Source: Spirochaeta thermophila DSM 6192
GTDB lineage: Bacteria > Spirochaetota > Spirochaetia > Winmispirales > Winmispiraceae
NCBI RefSeq assembly: GCF_000147075.1
Contig: NC_014484.1
Location: forward strand, 699,501-763,500
Direction: 5' to 3'
Length of the DNA stretch: 64,000 bases
Under the pieces are notes generated by a model. The model saw only the letters and a list, made by a program, of their open reading frames with translations, was not told the DNA's origin and ran no database searches. Each line of letters begins with the position of its first letter. Position 1 is the stretch's first letter. The position numbers and the translations under genes were made by a program. Of this stretch, positions 32,541 through 40,376 are shown in pieces.

Positions 32541-32593
32541 CCCCTGAAACAGGGGGGCTTGCCTTCCAGGAAGGGGGGTGATCGTGCTATACT
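32541..32593 (+). promoter_or_regulatory. hairpins and -10 box upstream of the nucleoside phosphorylase
   Basis: The 170-bp spacer holds two short inverted repeats, CCCCTG-AAA-CAGGGG (32541-32555) and CCTTCC-A-GGAAGG (32562-32574), then TATACT (32588-32593), 7 nt before the start codon. No good -35 is found at 16-18 bp, so the promoter call is weak. Confidence 0.4.
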
Positions 32594-32600
32594 TGAGGCC

Positions 32601-33899
32601 ATGCGTATCGTCGACATCATAGTGAAGAAGCGCGACGGGGGGGAACTCTCGGCGGATGAGATCGCCTCGCTCGTGCGGAGGTATGTGGCGGGCGAGGTGC
32701 CGGACTACCAGGTGGCCGCCTGGCTCATGGCGGTGTTCTTCAGGGGTATGGGCCCGCAGGAGGTCTCGGCCCTCACCCGGGAGATGATGAGGTCGGGCAG
32801 GGTGCTCTCGTTCCCTGGGATGCGGTGTGTGGACAAGCACTCCACGGGCGGGGTGGGCGACAAGATCTCCCTCCCGCTCGCCCCTGCGGTGGCGGCCTGC
32901 GGGGTGCCGGTGCCCATGATGAGCGGGAGGGCCCTGGGGCACACGGGAGGCACGCTGGACAAGATGGAGTCGATCCCGGGCTACAGAACGGGTCTCTCCC
33001 CGGAGGAGGTGGAGCGTCTCCTCGGCGAGTGCGGGTATGCGATGTTCGGCCAGACCGAACAGATGGTGCCCGCGGACCGCAAACTCTATGCCCTCAGGGA
33101 TGTGACGGGCACGGTGGAGTCGATCCCCCTCATCACGGCGAGTATCCTCTCCAAGAAGTGCGCCGAGGGTGCGCAGGGCCTGGTCTTCGACGTGAAGACC
33201 GGGAGCGGGGCCTTCATGAAGCGGAGGGAGGACGCCCGTGCCCTCGCCCGGTCGCTGGTGGAGGGGGCGCGGGAGTTGGGGAGGGAGGCGGTGGCCCTTG
33301 TGACCGATATGGGTCAACCGCTCGGCCGGATGGTGGGGAACTTCCTGGAGGTGGAGGAGGCGGTGGAGGTGCTCAAGGGGGGCGGGCCTGCGGATGTGCG
33401 GGAGTTGGTGTGCGCGTTGGGGGGGGAGATGCTGGTGCTGGGCGGAAAGGCTGGCTCGGTGGAGGAGGGGCGTCGGATGGTAGGCGAGGTGCTGGACGAC
33501 GGGCGGGCCTACGAGCGTTGGGTGAGGAATGTGGCGGCGCAGGGCGGGGATGTGGAGGAGCTCGAGCGGCGGTTGGGGAGGTGGCGGGCGCCGGTGGTGC
33601 GGGAGGTGCGGGCGGTCGAGGAGGGGGTGGTGGGTGCGGTGGATGCGTACCGGGTGGGGCTGGCGGGGGTGGTGCTGGGGGTGGGGAGGAGCAGGGTGGA
33701 GGATGCGGTGCTTCCGGATGTGGGGGTGGAGTGTGTGCGGAAGCGGGGGGAGCGTGTGGTGCGCGGGGAGGTGCTCGCGCGGGTGTATGCGCGGGACGAG
33801 GCGAGGGCGGAGGAGGCGGCGCGGATGGTGGGGGAGGCGTACCGGGTGGGGGAGGAGACCCCGTCCGGTTCGCTCGTACTGGAACGGATATCGCCATGA
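32601..33899 (+). CDS. deoA: pyrimidine-nucleoside (thymidine) phosphorylase
   Basis: 432 residues, full length for the family. It cleaves thymidine or uridine with phosphate to the base and (deoxy)ribose-1-phosphate. Visible: N-terminal helical domain 'LSADEIASLVRRYVAGEVPDYQVAAWLMAV', phosphate/nucleoside loops 'VDKHSTGGVGDKISLPLAPAVAACGVPVPMMSGRALGHTGGT' region (residues about 76-120), and 'DVKTGSGAFMKRREDA'. The C-terminal third is written almost without C in the + strand, in contrast to the first two thirds. The gene is followed by recJ after 27 bp and likely shares its transcript. Confidence 0.92.
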   Translation: MRIVDIIVKKRDGGELSADEIASLVRRYVAGEVPDYQVAAWLMAVFFRGMGPQEVSALTREMMRSGRVLSFPGMRCVDKHSTGGVGDKISLPLAPAVAACGVPVPMMSGRALGHTGGTLDKMESIPGYRTGLSPEEVERLLGECGYAMFGQTEQMVPADRKLYALRDVTGTVESIPLITASILSKKCAEGAQGLVFDVKTGSGAFMKRREDARALARSLVEGARELGREAVALVTDMGQPLGRMVGNFLEVEEAVEVLKGGGPADVRELVCALGGEMLVLGGKAGSVEEGRRMVGEVLDDGRAYERWVRNVAAQGGDVEELERRLGRWRAPVVREVRAVEEGVVGAVDAYRVGLAGVVLGVGRSRVEDAVLPDVGVECVRKRGERVVRGEVLARVYARDEARAEEAARMVGEAYRVGEETPSGSLVLERISP

Positions 33900-33926
33900 C
33901 ATCATGCAGCACGAGGAGGACAGGGC

Positions 33927-36056
33927 GTGGCACGCTGGCAGAAACCGCCTATTGACAAGAACAGGGTGCTCGGAATCTCCGAGCGGTTCGGACTCGACCT
34001 TCTCACCTCCACCATCCTGGTGAGGAGGGGGCTCGACTCACCCGAGGAACTCTCCTTCTTCATGGAACGACACCTCCGATACCTTCACAACCCGTTCCTG
34101 TTCGAAGATATGCCCCTTGCTGTGGAACGAGTGATCCAGGCGAAGGAGGAGGGGGAACGTATACTCGTCTTCGGGGACAGGGATGCGGACGGGATCAGCT
34201 CCACCGTGCTCCTCACGGAGTTCCTCGAGGAGATGGGTATGGAGGTGGACTGGCGGGTGCCCATGGGCGACGAACAGTACGGCCTCTCCCTCGATGCAGT
34301 GGAGGAACACGCCCGGAACGGGGGATCGCTCATCATCACCGTGGACTGCGGTATCTCCAGTGTGCGTGAGATCACGAGAGCCGCCGAGCTCGGTCTCGAC
34401 GTCATCGTCCTCGACCACCACGAACCCAAGGAGGAACTCCCTCCCGCCTACGCCATCATCGATCCCAAGGTCGAGGGATCCGGGTACCCGTTCCGCGACC
34501 TGGCCGGATGCGGCGTGGTGGCGAAGTTCCTCTGGGCCCTCACCTTCGGTCTCTCCGACCACTTCAACCAGGAGGTGAGCCTCCTCAATATACGGCCGGG
34601 CAACGAGGCCTACATCGTGGAGGTGATACAGACCGAGAACCTCATAGAGCTCGACAGGGTGCAGGAATCGATCGTACCGGGCATGGTCCCGGTGGACCGC
34701 ACCAGAATCTACGATCTCATCGCCCAGTCGCCCATCTATGTGTACGATCTGCCGCTCCAGCAGCGGCTTTTCCAGGCTGCGTTCGGCAGAGGAGTGGAAC
34801 TCCAGGCCTTCGACCTCAAGCCGCTGGTGGAACGCCTCTACCCCTCGTTGAAGGGCAGGAGCCTCCTCAGGTTGAAGGACAGATCCCGGGGCGCCCTCTA
34901 CAGGGAGAAGCCTCCCGAGGAGATCGACGTGCTCTTCTCCCTCTTTCAGGCCGTACTCATGGAGGAGACCGGGGTGCTCCGCTCCATGGAACGGGTGATG
35001 GACCTGGTGGGGTTGGGGACGCTCGCCGATCTCATGCCCCTCAGGAACGAGAACCGAATCTTGGTGAGGGAGGGGCTCGTCCGGCTCTCCGATCCGGAGC
35101 GGCCTGGGCTCAGGGCCCTCATGGCACGTCAGAAACTCCTGGGCAAGAAGCTCGCTCCCCGTGACGTGCTCTGGCAGGTGGGGCCTATCATCAACGCCTC
35201 GGGGCGGATGGGATCTCCGGACGTGGCGGTGCGTCTCCTCCTCTGCCGGGACCCTGCCGAGGCGGAGGCCCTGGGCGATGAGCTCATCAAGCTCAACGAC
35301 GAGCGGAAGCGGCTCGGGGAGGACCTGTGGCAGAGGATACAGCCCCAGGCCTACGAGAGTTTCACCCGGTTCAAAGAGAAGTTCGTGCTCGTGTATCACG
35401 ATGCGGTCCAGCGGGGCGTCACCGGGATCCTCGCGGCCCGGCTCGCCCAGAAGTTCAAGGTACCCGCCGCCATTCTGGCCCCCCTCGAAGAAGAGGGGAG
35501 GCTCGTGGGGTCCTTGAGAAGCTTCCAGGGAGTGGGGGTGCTCAATCTTCTCACGGCGTGCGAAGATCTCCTCATGGAGTATGGCGGTCACGACTTCGCC
35601 GCAGGATTCTCCCTGCACCCCGAACGCCTGGAGGAATTCATCGAGCGACTCGTCGAGGTGGTGGAGGACCTGGGTCTTCCGCTTCGCGGTGAGGAGCCTC
35701 TCACCATCGACGCCGAGATACCGCCCTCATGGATGACGCCCGATATCATGAAGGTGGTGGAGTTCTTCGCCCCGTACGGGGAGCAGAATCCCCCCCTCAG
35801 GTTGCTCTACCGGGAGGCCGTGGTCCGTGACATCCAGTTCATCGGCCGCAACGGGCAACCGCACATCAAGTTCCACCTCGCCATGGGAGGTGCCCTCTGG
35901 CCTGCCGTGTATTGGGGGGCGTCGGACAAGGTGAACGTGGAGTTTTCCGAGGACGACGAGGTGGATGTGGTATTCACCCCTACGTGGAACACCTATCAGA
36001 ACCAGGAGACCATCCAGCTCACGGTCGTGGACATGAGGCGATGCGAAGGATCCTGA
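33927..36056 (+). CDS. recJ: single-stranded-DNA-specific exonuclease RecJ with an inserted domain
   Basis: 709 residues from GTG 33927, with GAGGAGG eight bases upstream. DHH motifs: 'VFGDRDADGISS' (about 82-93), 'TVDCGIS' (138-144) and 'VLDHHEPKEE' (161-170); the DHHA1 motif is 'YGGHDFAAGFSLH' later. An OB-like domain closes the protein. Between the DHH core and 'MDLVGLGTLADLMPL' (residues about 212-350) is an insertion of about 140 residues not present in standard RecJ. RecJ degrades 5' ends in recombination and mismatch repair; MutL is also in this window. It overlaps the M23 peptidase gene by 16 bp. Confidence 0.9.
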   Translation: MARWQKPPIDKNRVLGISERFGLDLLTSTILVRRGLDSPEELSFFMERHLRYLHNPFLFEDMPLAVERVIQAKEEGERILVFGDRDADGISSTVLLTEFLEEMGMEVDWRVPMGDEQYGLSLDAVEEHARNGGSLIITVDCGISSVREITRAAELGLDVIVLDHHEPKEELPPAYAIIDPKVEGSGYPFRDLAGCGVVAKFLWALTFGLSDHFNQEVSLLNIRPGNEAYIVEVIQTENLIELDRVQESIVPGMVPVDRTRIYDLIAQSPIYVYDLPLQQRLFQAAFGRGVELQAFDLKPLVERLYPSLKGRSLLRLKDRSRGALYREKPPEEIDVLFSLFQAVLMEETGVLRSMERVMDLVGLGTLADLMPLRNENRILVREGLVRLSDPERPGLRALMARQKLLGKKLAPRDVLWQVGPIINASGRMGSPDVAVRLLLCRDPAEAEALGDELIKLNDERKRLGEDLWQRIQPQAYESFTRFKEKFVLVYHDAVQRGVTGILAARLAQKFKVPAAILAPLEEEGRLVGSLRSFQGVGVLNLLTACEDLLMEYGGHDFAAGFSLHPERLEEFIERLVEVVEDLGLPLRGEEPLTIDAEIPPSWMTPDIMKVVEFFAPYGEQNPPLRLLYREAVVRDIQFIGRNGQPHIKFHLAMGGALWPAVYWGASDKVNVEFSEDDEVDVVFTPTWNTYQNQETIQLTVVDMRRCEGS

Positions 36057-36955
36057 TCGTTCTCTTCGTTGCAGCCCTGCCTCTCCTCGCCGATCCCTCG
36101 ACCCTCCTCGCCCCCTCGTTCGCACGGGAAGGGGATGTCTACCCGGTGCTGATCACACGGGCATCCGGACCCCTCACGGCCGTACTCGTGTCGGAAGTCG
36201 GAAGCGCGCTCGCCGCCTCGCCGCTCTTGCCCCTCGAAGGGACCCGAAGGACCCTCTACGGATTCCTCGCCGTCCCTCCGGGGTACGGCTCCTCGACCGC
36301 CTCCCTCATGGTGCGCGATGGGGGAGGGATGGTCCTCATCTCCAGGAGGGTCACCCTGCTTCCCCGCACCTACCGGAAGGAGGAGATCCCCCTCACCCCG
36401 GGACTCACGCAGATCCGTACCGATCAATCGGAGCGGAGGATCCGCGAGGCGCGTGAGCTCTCGGATCTCCTCTTCACGGTTTCCCCCGACGCCCCGGGAC
36501 TTTCCAGCCTCTGGTTCCTCCCGGTGTCCGAGGGGCGCTTCTCGTCCTGGTTCGGTGACGAGCGCCTCTACAGGTATGCGAACGGAGGAACGGACAGTTC
36601 GCGTCACACCGGGGTGGACATCGCCGCACCCGAAGGGACACCGGTGCATGTCCCCGCGCGCGCGGTGGTGGTCCTGGTACGCGACAGGATCGTCACGGGC
36701 CGGACGGTGGTGCTCCGGCACGGACCCGGCATCTATTCCCTCTACTACCACCTTTCCTCCATCGCGGTCGAGGAGGGAGACGAGGTCGAGCCCGGCGATC
36801 TCCTGGGCACGGTGGGATCCACCGGACTTGCCACCGGAGCCCACCTCCACTGGGAGGTGCGGGTGCAGGGCGTGCCTGTGGATCCCCTCGCGCTCGTGGG
36901 AGGGAGCCTCCTTGACAAATTGAGGGAACTCCTTATAATGGAGGGACGATCCTAG
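36041..36955 (+). CDS. secreted M23-family metallopeptidase (LytM domain)
   Basis: 304 residues. A short signal peptide ('[15 protein letters not shown]') leads to a beta-rich region (about 20-150) and a C-terminal LytM domain with zinc-site residues in '[16 protein letters not shown]' (HxxxD) and '[10 protein letters not shown]' (HxH), so it should be an active peptidoglycan endopeptidase. It probably acts in the periplasm. The ATG at 36041 lies within the end of recJ, with GAGG shortly upstream. The last 45 bases also contain a consensus promoter for rpsU. Confidence 0.88.
   Translation: MRRILIVLFVAALPLLADPSTLLAPSFAREGDVYPVLITRASGPLTAVLVSEVGSALAASPLLPLEGTRRTLYGFLAVPPGYGSSTASLMVRDGGGMVLISRRVTLLPRTYRKEEIPLTPGLTQIRTDQSERRIREARELSDLLFTVSPDAPGLSSLWFLPVSEGRFSSWFGDERLYRYANGGTDSSRHTGVDIAAPEGTPVHVPARAVVVLVRDRIVTGRTVVLRHGPGIYSLYYHLSSIAVEEGDEVEPGDLLGTVGSTGLATGAHLHWEVRVQGVPVDPLALVGGSLLDKLRELLIMEGRS
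36912..36939 (+). promoter_or_regulatory. consensus rpsU promoter inside the M23 peptidase gene
   Basis: TTGACA (36912-36917), a 16-bp spacer and TATAAT (36934-36939), both perfect, lie within the last 15 codons of the peptidase gene, giving rpsU a leader of about 20 nt. Confidence 0.85.
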
Positions 36956-36966
36956 AGAGAGAGGAG

Positions 36967-37191
36967 GTGATTGTCATCATACACATACCCGTGGACAACG
37001 GAGAGCCTCTCGAGAAGGCCCTCAAACGATTCAAGAGGGTGGTGGAGAAGGAAGGCGTCATCAGGGAATGGAAGAAGCGGGAGTTCTACATAAAGCCTTC
37101 GGAACTCAAGAATCAGAAGAAAAAGGCTCTCCAGAGGAAGCTTCTCAAGAAGCTCCGCAAGATGCAGGAAAAAGAATCCAGCAGAAGATAA
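36967..37191 (+). CDS. rpsU: 30S ribosomal protein bS21
   Basis: 74 residues, with the family's core '[36 protein letters not shown]' region (residues about 11-46) and a very basic, Lys/Arg-rich C-terminal helix. bS21 helps the 30S subunit select mRNA start sites next to the anti-Shine-Dalgarno. The start is awkward: GTG 36967 overlaps the AGGAGG tract itself, leaving almost no spacing, and no ATG is available in frame; an ATT (36970) or ATC codon are other options. It has its own promoter and terminator. Confidence 0.92.
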   Translation: MIVIIHIPVDNGEPLEKALKRFKRVVEKEGVIREWKKREFYIKPSELKNQKKKALQRKLLKKLRKMQEKESSRR

Positions 37192-37220
37192 GGGCGCGGG
37201 AAGGCGCCCTTCTTTTTTTT
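37191..37220 (+). terminator. intrinsic terminator of rpsU
   Basis: AGGGCGC (37191-37197) pairs with GCGCCCT (37204-37210) around a 6-nt loop and is followed by TCTTTTTTTT, a textbook rho-independent terminator. Confidence 0.93.
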
Positions 37221-37246
37221 GTGCGTTCGTGTTGCTCGGCGCGAGA

Positions 37247-38029
37247 CTATGAGAGTGCCTCCCTGATGACCTCGGAGAGGACCGTGTGGAGCCTCCCGTT
37301 CGTCGCGAGAACGGGCGATGTCCCGAAAGGAAGCGGTTCGGCTTCATAGGTGGTGCACATCCCGCCCGCCTCCCGGACGATGAGGGCCCCTGCAGCGAAA
37401 TCCCAGGGATTGAGGATCGGTTCCCAGAATCCGTCGACCCTTCCGCAGGCCACGTAGCACAGATCGAGGGCGGCCGCGCCGGTGCGCCGTATGCCCAGAA
37501 TACCCCTCCGGAAGAGACGCTTGAGCACCTCGAGGTTCCGAACCACCTCCTCGCTCTGGGTCTGGTAGAACCCGGTGACGAGGAGCGAGGTGGCCAGGTC
37601 GCTCACCTCGGAGACGTGGATGGGCTCCTCGTTGAGGAAAGCCCCCCCTCCTTTCTCCGCGGTGAAGATTTCCCCCCTCACGGAATCGCACACGGCCCCC
37701 ACGATCACTTCGTCTCCCTCCTTGAGGGCCACCGAACAGGCGAAGAAGGGGAATCCCCGGGAGAAGTTGTTGGTCCCATCGAGCGGATCGATGATCCAGG
37801 TGTAGGGAGAGGAGGTGGGCTCGTACGAGTGTTCCTCGGCCAGGATGTTGTGGGTGGGAAAGGCCTCTCGTATGAAGGCCACGATGGCCTTCTCCGCCTC
37901 TATGTCGGCGGTGGTCACCCTGTCGCGGACTCCGGATTTCGTGGAGATGTGGAAACCTCCCGTGAGGTAGCGGAGGTGCACCTCCCTTCCTATGAGTGCG
38001 GCTTCTCGTGCGACGGACAGGAAAGACAT
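37247..38029 (-). CDS. inositol monophosphatase-family protein (SuhB-like)
   Basis: 260 residues. The Mg2+-binding motifs are in place: 'ILAEEHS' (Glu), 'WIIDPLDGTNNFSRGFPFF' (DPLDGT, about residues 81-86) and 'NPWDFAAGALIVREAGG' (WDxAAG). The N-terminus has the usual 'AREAALIGREVHLRYL' helix and 'VTTADIEAEKAI'. It hydrolyses inositol-1-phosphate or a related sugar phosphate; some members act on fructose-1,6-bisphosphate or bind the transcription machinery. GAGGAGG is five bases before the ATG. Single gene, divergent from a lipoprotein. Confidence 0.92.
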   Translation of the reverse strand: MSFLSVAREAALIGREVHLRYLTGGFHISTKSGVRDRVTTADIEAEKAIVAFIREAFPTHNILAEEHSYEPTSSPYTWIIDPLDGTNNFSRGFPFFACSVALKEGDEVIVGAVCDSVRGEIFTAEKGGGAFLNEEPIHVSEVSDLATSLLVTGFYQTQSEEVVRNLEVLKRLFRRGILGIRRTGAAALDLCYVACGRVDGFWEPILNPWDFAAGALIVREAGGMCTTYEAEPLPFGTSPVLATNGRLHTVLSEVIREALS

Positions 38030-38103
38030 CGTTCCTCCTCGTGATGGTAGGTGGCCTTACTATAACAGAAAGGGGGAGGGGAGGAAAGGCGAGGCCCTTC
38101 GTC

Positions 38104-38132
38104 TTGCAGCGGAGGGCGTTTTCTGAGAAAAT
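38104..38132 (+). promoter_or_regulatory. promoter of the lipoprotein gene, predicted leaderless start
   Basis: TTGCAG (38104-38109), a 17-bp spacer and GAAAAT (38127-38132); the ATG at 38139 begins 6 nt later without a Shine-Dalgarno. The -10 is only moderately good. Confidence 0.45.
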
Positions 38133-38138
38133 GCGGTG

Positions 38139-38771
38139 ATGAGACGGTCCTGGTTGCTCGTGCCCTTCCTCCTGCTCGCGTGTACGGGGGCCCCCCCTTC
38201 GGTGCTCGAAGTGTCCCACAGCCTCGTCTATTCCCGGAATCCCGCATCCGGCGAGCAGGAGCTCCTCCTGCTCTGCAGCGCGTCCGTCCTGGACGACGAC
38301 GGAATCGACGACATCGAGGTGGTGTACGTGATCAGAGACGAGGCGGGTCTCTACTGGGAGGTCAAAGAAGAGGCGTGGGACATCTTCTCTCAGGAGGGCC
38401 AGCACTGGCTCTCCTTCACCCTCGCCTCGCCGGGAGCCGACCCGTTCCCGGCCGGCACCTACCGCCTCCTCGTCCGCGACTACGGGGGGAGGGAGGCGGA
38501 GCGCACCTTTCTCGTGAAGGAGCACCCGGCCTCATACCCCGCCGAGAGGTTCCCCTCCCTCTTCGTACAGGAGGGGAGCGTGCAGTCCAGGAGTACCGAG
38601 CCCCTCAAGGTGGTAGGATACGACGGAGAGGGAAGGCTCCTCTTCTCCCGCGAGCTCAAGCCCGGCGCCTTCCTCTCCCGGGAGCAGATCCCCGAACAGG
38701 TGGCGGTGCTCTACGCCCTCATCGAGCGGGAGGGCTACCTCCTCCGCTCGGGGCCCTACGCCGTCTACTGA
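38139..38771 (+). CDS. lipoprotein of unknown function
   Basis: 210 residues. A short signal 'RRSWLLVPFLLLAC' contains the lipobox LLAC. The mature part is acidic and beta-rich: 'LLCSASVLDDDGIDDIEVVYVIRDEAGLYWEV' looks like one Ig-like or cadherin-like beta sandwich, followed by 'AGTYRLLVRDYGGREAERTF' as its last strands and a second small domain. I do not recognise a family. It overlaps the convergent ParB-like gene by 7 bp. A GTG one codon upstream (38136) is possible. Confidence 0.65.
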   Translation: MRRSWLLVPFLLLACTGAPPSVLEVSHSLVYSRNPASGEQELLLLCSASVLDDDGIDDIEVVYVIRDEAGLYWEVKEEAWDIFSQEGQHWLSFTLASPGADPFPAGTYRLLVRDYGGREAERTFLVKEHPASYPAERFPSLFVQEGSVQSRSTEPLKVVGYDGEGRLLFSRELKPGAFLSREQIPEQVAVLYALIEREGYLLRSGPYAVY

Positions 38772-39697
38772 GGATCGGCCGGAGGTCTCCTCAACCACGA
38801 GGTGAGCCTCTTCCACCAGCGTGAGAGACGCCTCTTCCACGTGGTCCCGTGTCGCTGGGCGAACTGGATCACCGCGGTGCGCAGGTCGTAGTCCTGGCCG
38901 TACTGTCGCTTGAGATCGTCCCAGTGCTTCACGCACCACAGGTAGAGATCGCCCTCCGTGCGGCCCGGAAACATGCTGAGGATGTTCTCCTTGCGGATGA
39001 CCTCGACGATGGGACGGTACACGTTCTCGTACCACGACCGGAAGGCCTCTTCGAAGGGGATCTCGTAGTCCTTGTCCATGTTGATGTAGTACTTGTGGAC
39101 CAGGATGTGCTCGTAGAGTTCGTCGTATCGTCCCGGGGTGCTGAACCTGATCTCGACCCCCGGAAGCACCCTTTCCATATCGGTCTTCTCCCGGAATTCG
39201 GCGTACTCGTAGTCGATCACCCTCTTCCGGAGCTCGTCGAGCGTCATGTCGGGGTGGAGGGGGATTTCGGCGTTGAGACTCGTCACCTCGGCGTCGATGA
39301 ACTTCGACCCCTTGCTCTTTGCCACCGAGACCCGATGGTTGCCGTCTCTGACGAAGTACACACCCCCCACCTCGTAGAGCTTCACGGGCGGGAGCTCCTT
39401 GTAGGCGAGGTGCGCCTGATCGATGCTCTCCCATCTCCCTCGGGTGTGCCCATGCCGGGGGAGGAACTTCTTGTTGAAGTCGAGGTACCTCCCCTCGCTC
39501 CCCACGATCTTGTCGATGGGCACGGTCTTGAGCCCCAGATACCGTTCTCCCTTCGGTCTCAAGAGCTTCTTCACCTCATCGAGAGGGAGGAGCTCCTGTC
39601 GTTCCGGTGAGGTGAAGGAGAGGATGCGTTCGAAGAACTCCCGCATGCGGGCTCGTTCGAAGTCTTTTTTCGCCTGCTCGCGAAGGAAGTCGGACAT
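38765..39697 (-). CDS. ParB/sulfiredoxin-like domain protein
   Basis: 310 residues. A helical N-terminus (1-50) leads to a ParB-N/Srx-like fold (about 55-140): 'VPIDKIVGSEGRYLDFNKKFLP' and the hallmark 'FVRDGNHRVSVAKSKG', where DGNHR corresponds to the nucleotide-binding motif of ParB/Srx proteins. The C-terminal half is charged, with 'SWYENVYRPIVEVIRKENI', and ends in a Trp/Arg-rich basic tail. There is no ParB HTH, so it is not a normal partition protein. Third gene of an operon with a phosphoesterase (22-bp gap) and a membrane TPR/Mrr-like protein. Confidence 0.75.
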   Translation of the reverse strand: MSDFLREQAKKDFERARMREFFERILSFTSPERQELLPLDEVKKLLRPKGERYLGLKTVPIDKIVGSEGRYLDFNKKFLPRHGHTRGRWESIDQAHLAYKELPPVKLYEVGGVYFVRDGNHRVSVAKSKGSKFIDAEVTSLNAEIPLHPDMTLDELRKRVIDYEYAEFREKTDMERVLPGVEIRFSTPGRYDELYEHILVHKYYINMDKDYEIPFEEAFRSWYENVYRPIVEVIRKENILSMFPGRTEGDLYLWCVKHWDDLKRQYGQDYDLRTAVIQFAQRHGTTWKRRLSRWWKRLTSWLRRPPADPQ

Positions 39698-39719
39698 GGA
39701 TCCCCCTTATATACCTCGA

Positions 39720-40376
39720 TCAAAGAGACGGTTCGAGGAGGTAGTATTTGAAGACATTGATCACCGTGGTCTGGTGGTACCGGGACTCCCTCTTCTCGAG
39801 GCCGTTGTAGAGATGGATGTGTCCATGGAGGTGGTAGCGGGGTTTGAAGGTCTTGAGGAACCAGAGGAAGCTCTTGAATCCGCGGTGACAGGGATCGGGC
39901 CTGTCGTTGATCCCGTAGGGCGGCGCATGGGTCACCAGGATGTCGAGGAACCTGCCGTAGCGGATCCTGTTGTAGAGGAGTCGGGGGACGAGGCGGAGGA
40001 CCTTCAACCACATCTGGAAGTCGCTGTACTGGTTGAGTCCGTTGTTGTACCGGTAGGAGCCCCCGAGACCGGCGATGAGGAGTCCCTTTACCTTCAGCAC
40101 CCTGTCGCTTATGTAGGTGGCGCCGAACTTGTGGGGAGGGACGGGCTGGGCCGAGAAGGGGATGGGGATACTGGGCCTGAAGAGCCCGAGGTACTTGAGG
40201 TTGTGGTTGCCGAACACGAAGAGCACGGGTTTGTTGAACATGCTCGCGAGGAAGCCGAGGTACTCCATGGGAAGGTCGCCCGCGCTTATGACGAGGTCGA
40301 TATCGGGGAAGTGTTCCTTGACCCTCGGGCTGTAGATGATCGGGTCCACCTCGTCGGAGACGCAGAGTATCCTCAT
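39720..40376 (-). CDS. calcineurin-like metallophosphoesterase
   Basis: 218 residues. All five metal motifs are readable: 'CVSDEVDP' (D...; the usual His of DxH is replaced by Glu), 'ISAGDLP', 'VFGNHN', 'LVTHAPP' and 'LHGHIH'. The fold is the small, MPP-superfamily type acting on nucleotides, nucleic acids or phosphoproteins. Its ATG overlaps the stop of the TPR/Mrr-like gene by 4 bp and the ParB-like gene follows closely, so the three are likely one functional unit. Confidence 0.88.
   Translation of the reverse strand: MRILCVSDEVDPIIYSPRVKEHFPDIDLVISAGDLPMEYLGFLASMFNKPVLFVFGNHNLKYLGLFRPSIPIPFSAQPVPPHKFGATYISDRVLKVKGLLIAGLGGSYRYNNGLNQYSDFQMWLKVLRLVPRLLYNRIRYGRFLDILVTHAPPYGINDRPDPCHRGFKSFLWFLKTFKPRYHLHGHIHLYNGLEKRESRYHQTTVINVFKYYLLEPSL

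Noticed and set aside
33400-33860. horizontally acquired segment in deoA because of odd base composition
   Set aside because: The reading frame and protein family are continuous through the G-rich part, and similar patches occur in unrelated genes on the same strand, so a mutational or structural cause fits better.
38765-39697. chromosome-partitioning ParB
   Set aside because: Only the ParB/Srx-like fold is visible. There is no HTH, no parA neighbour and no parS-like site.
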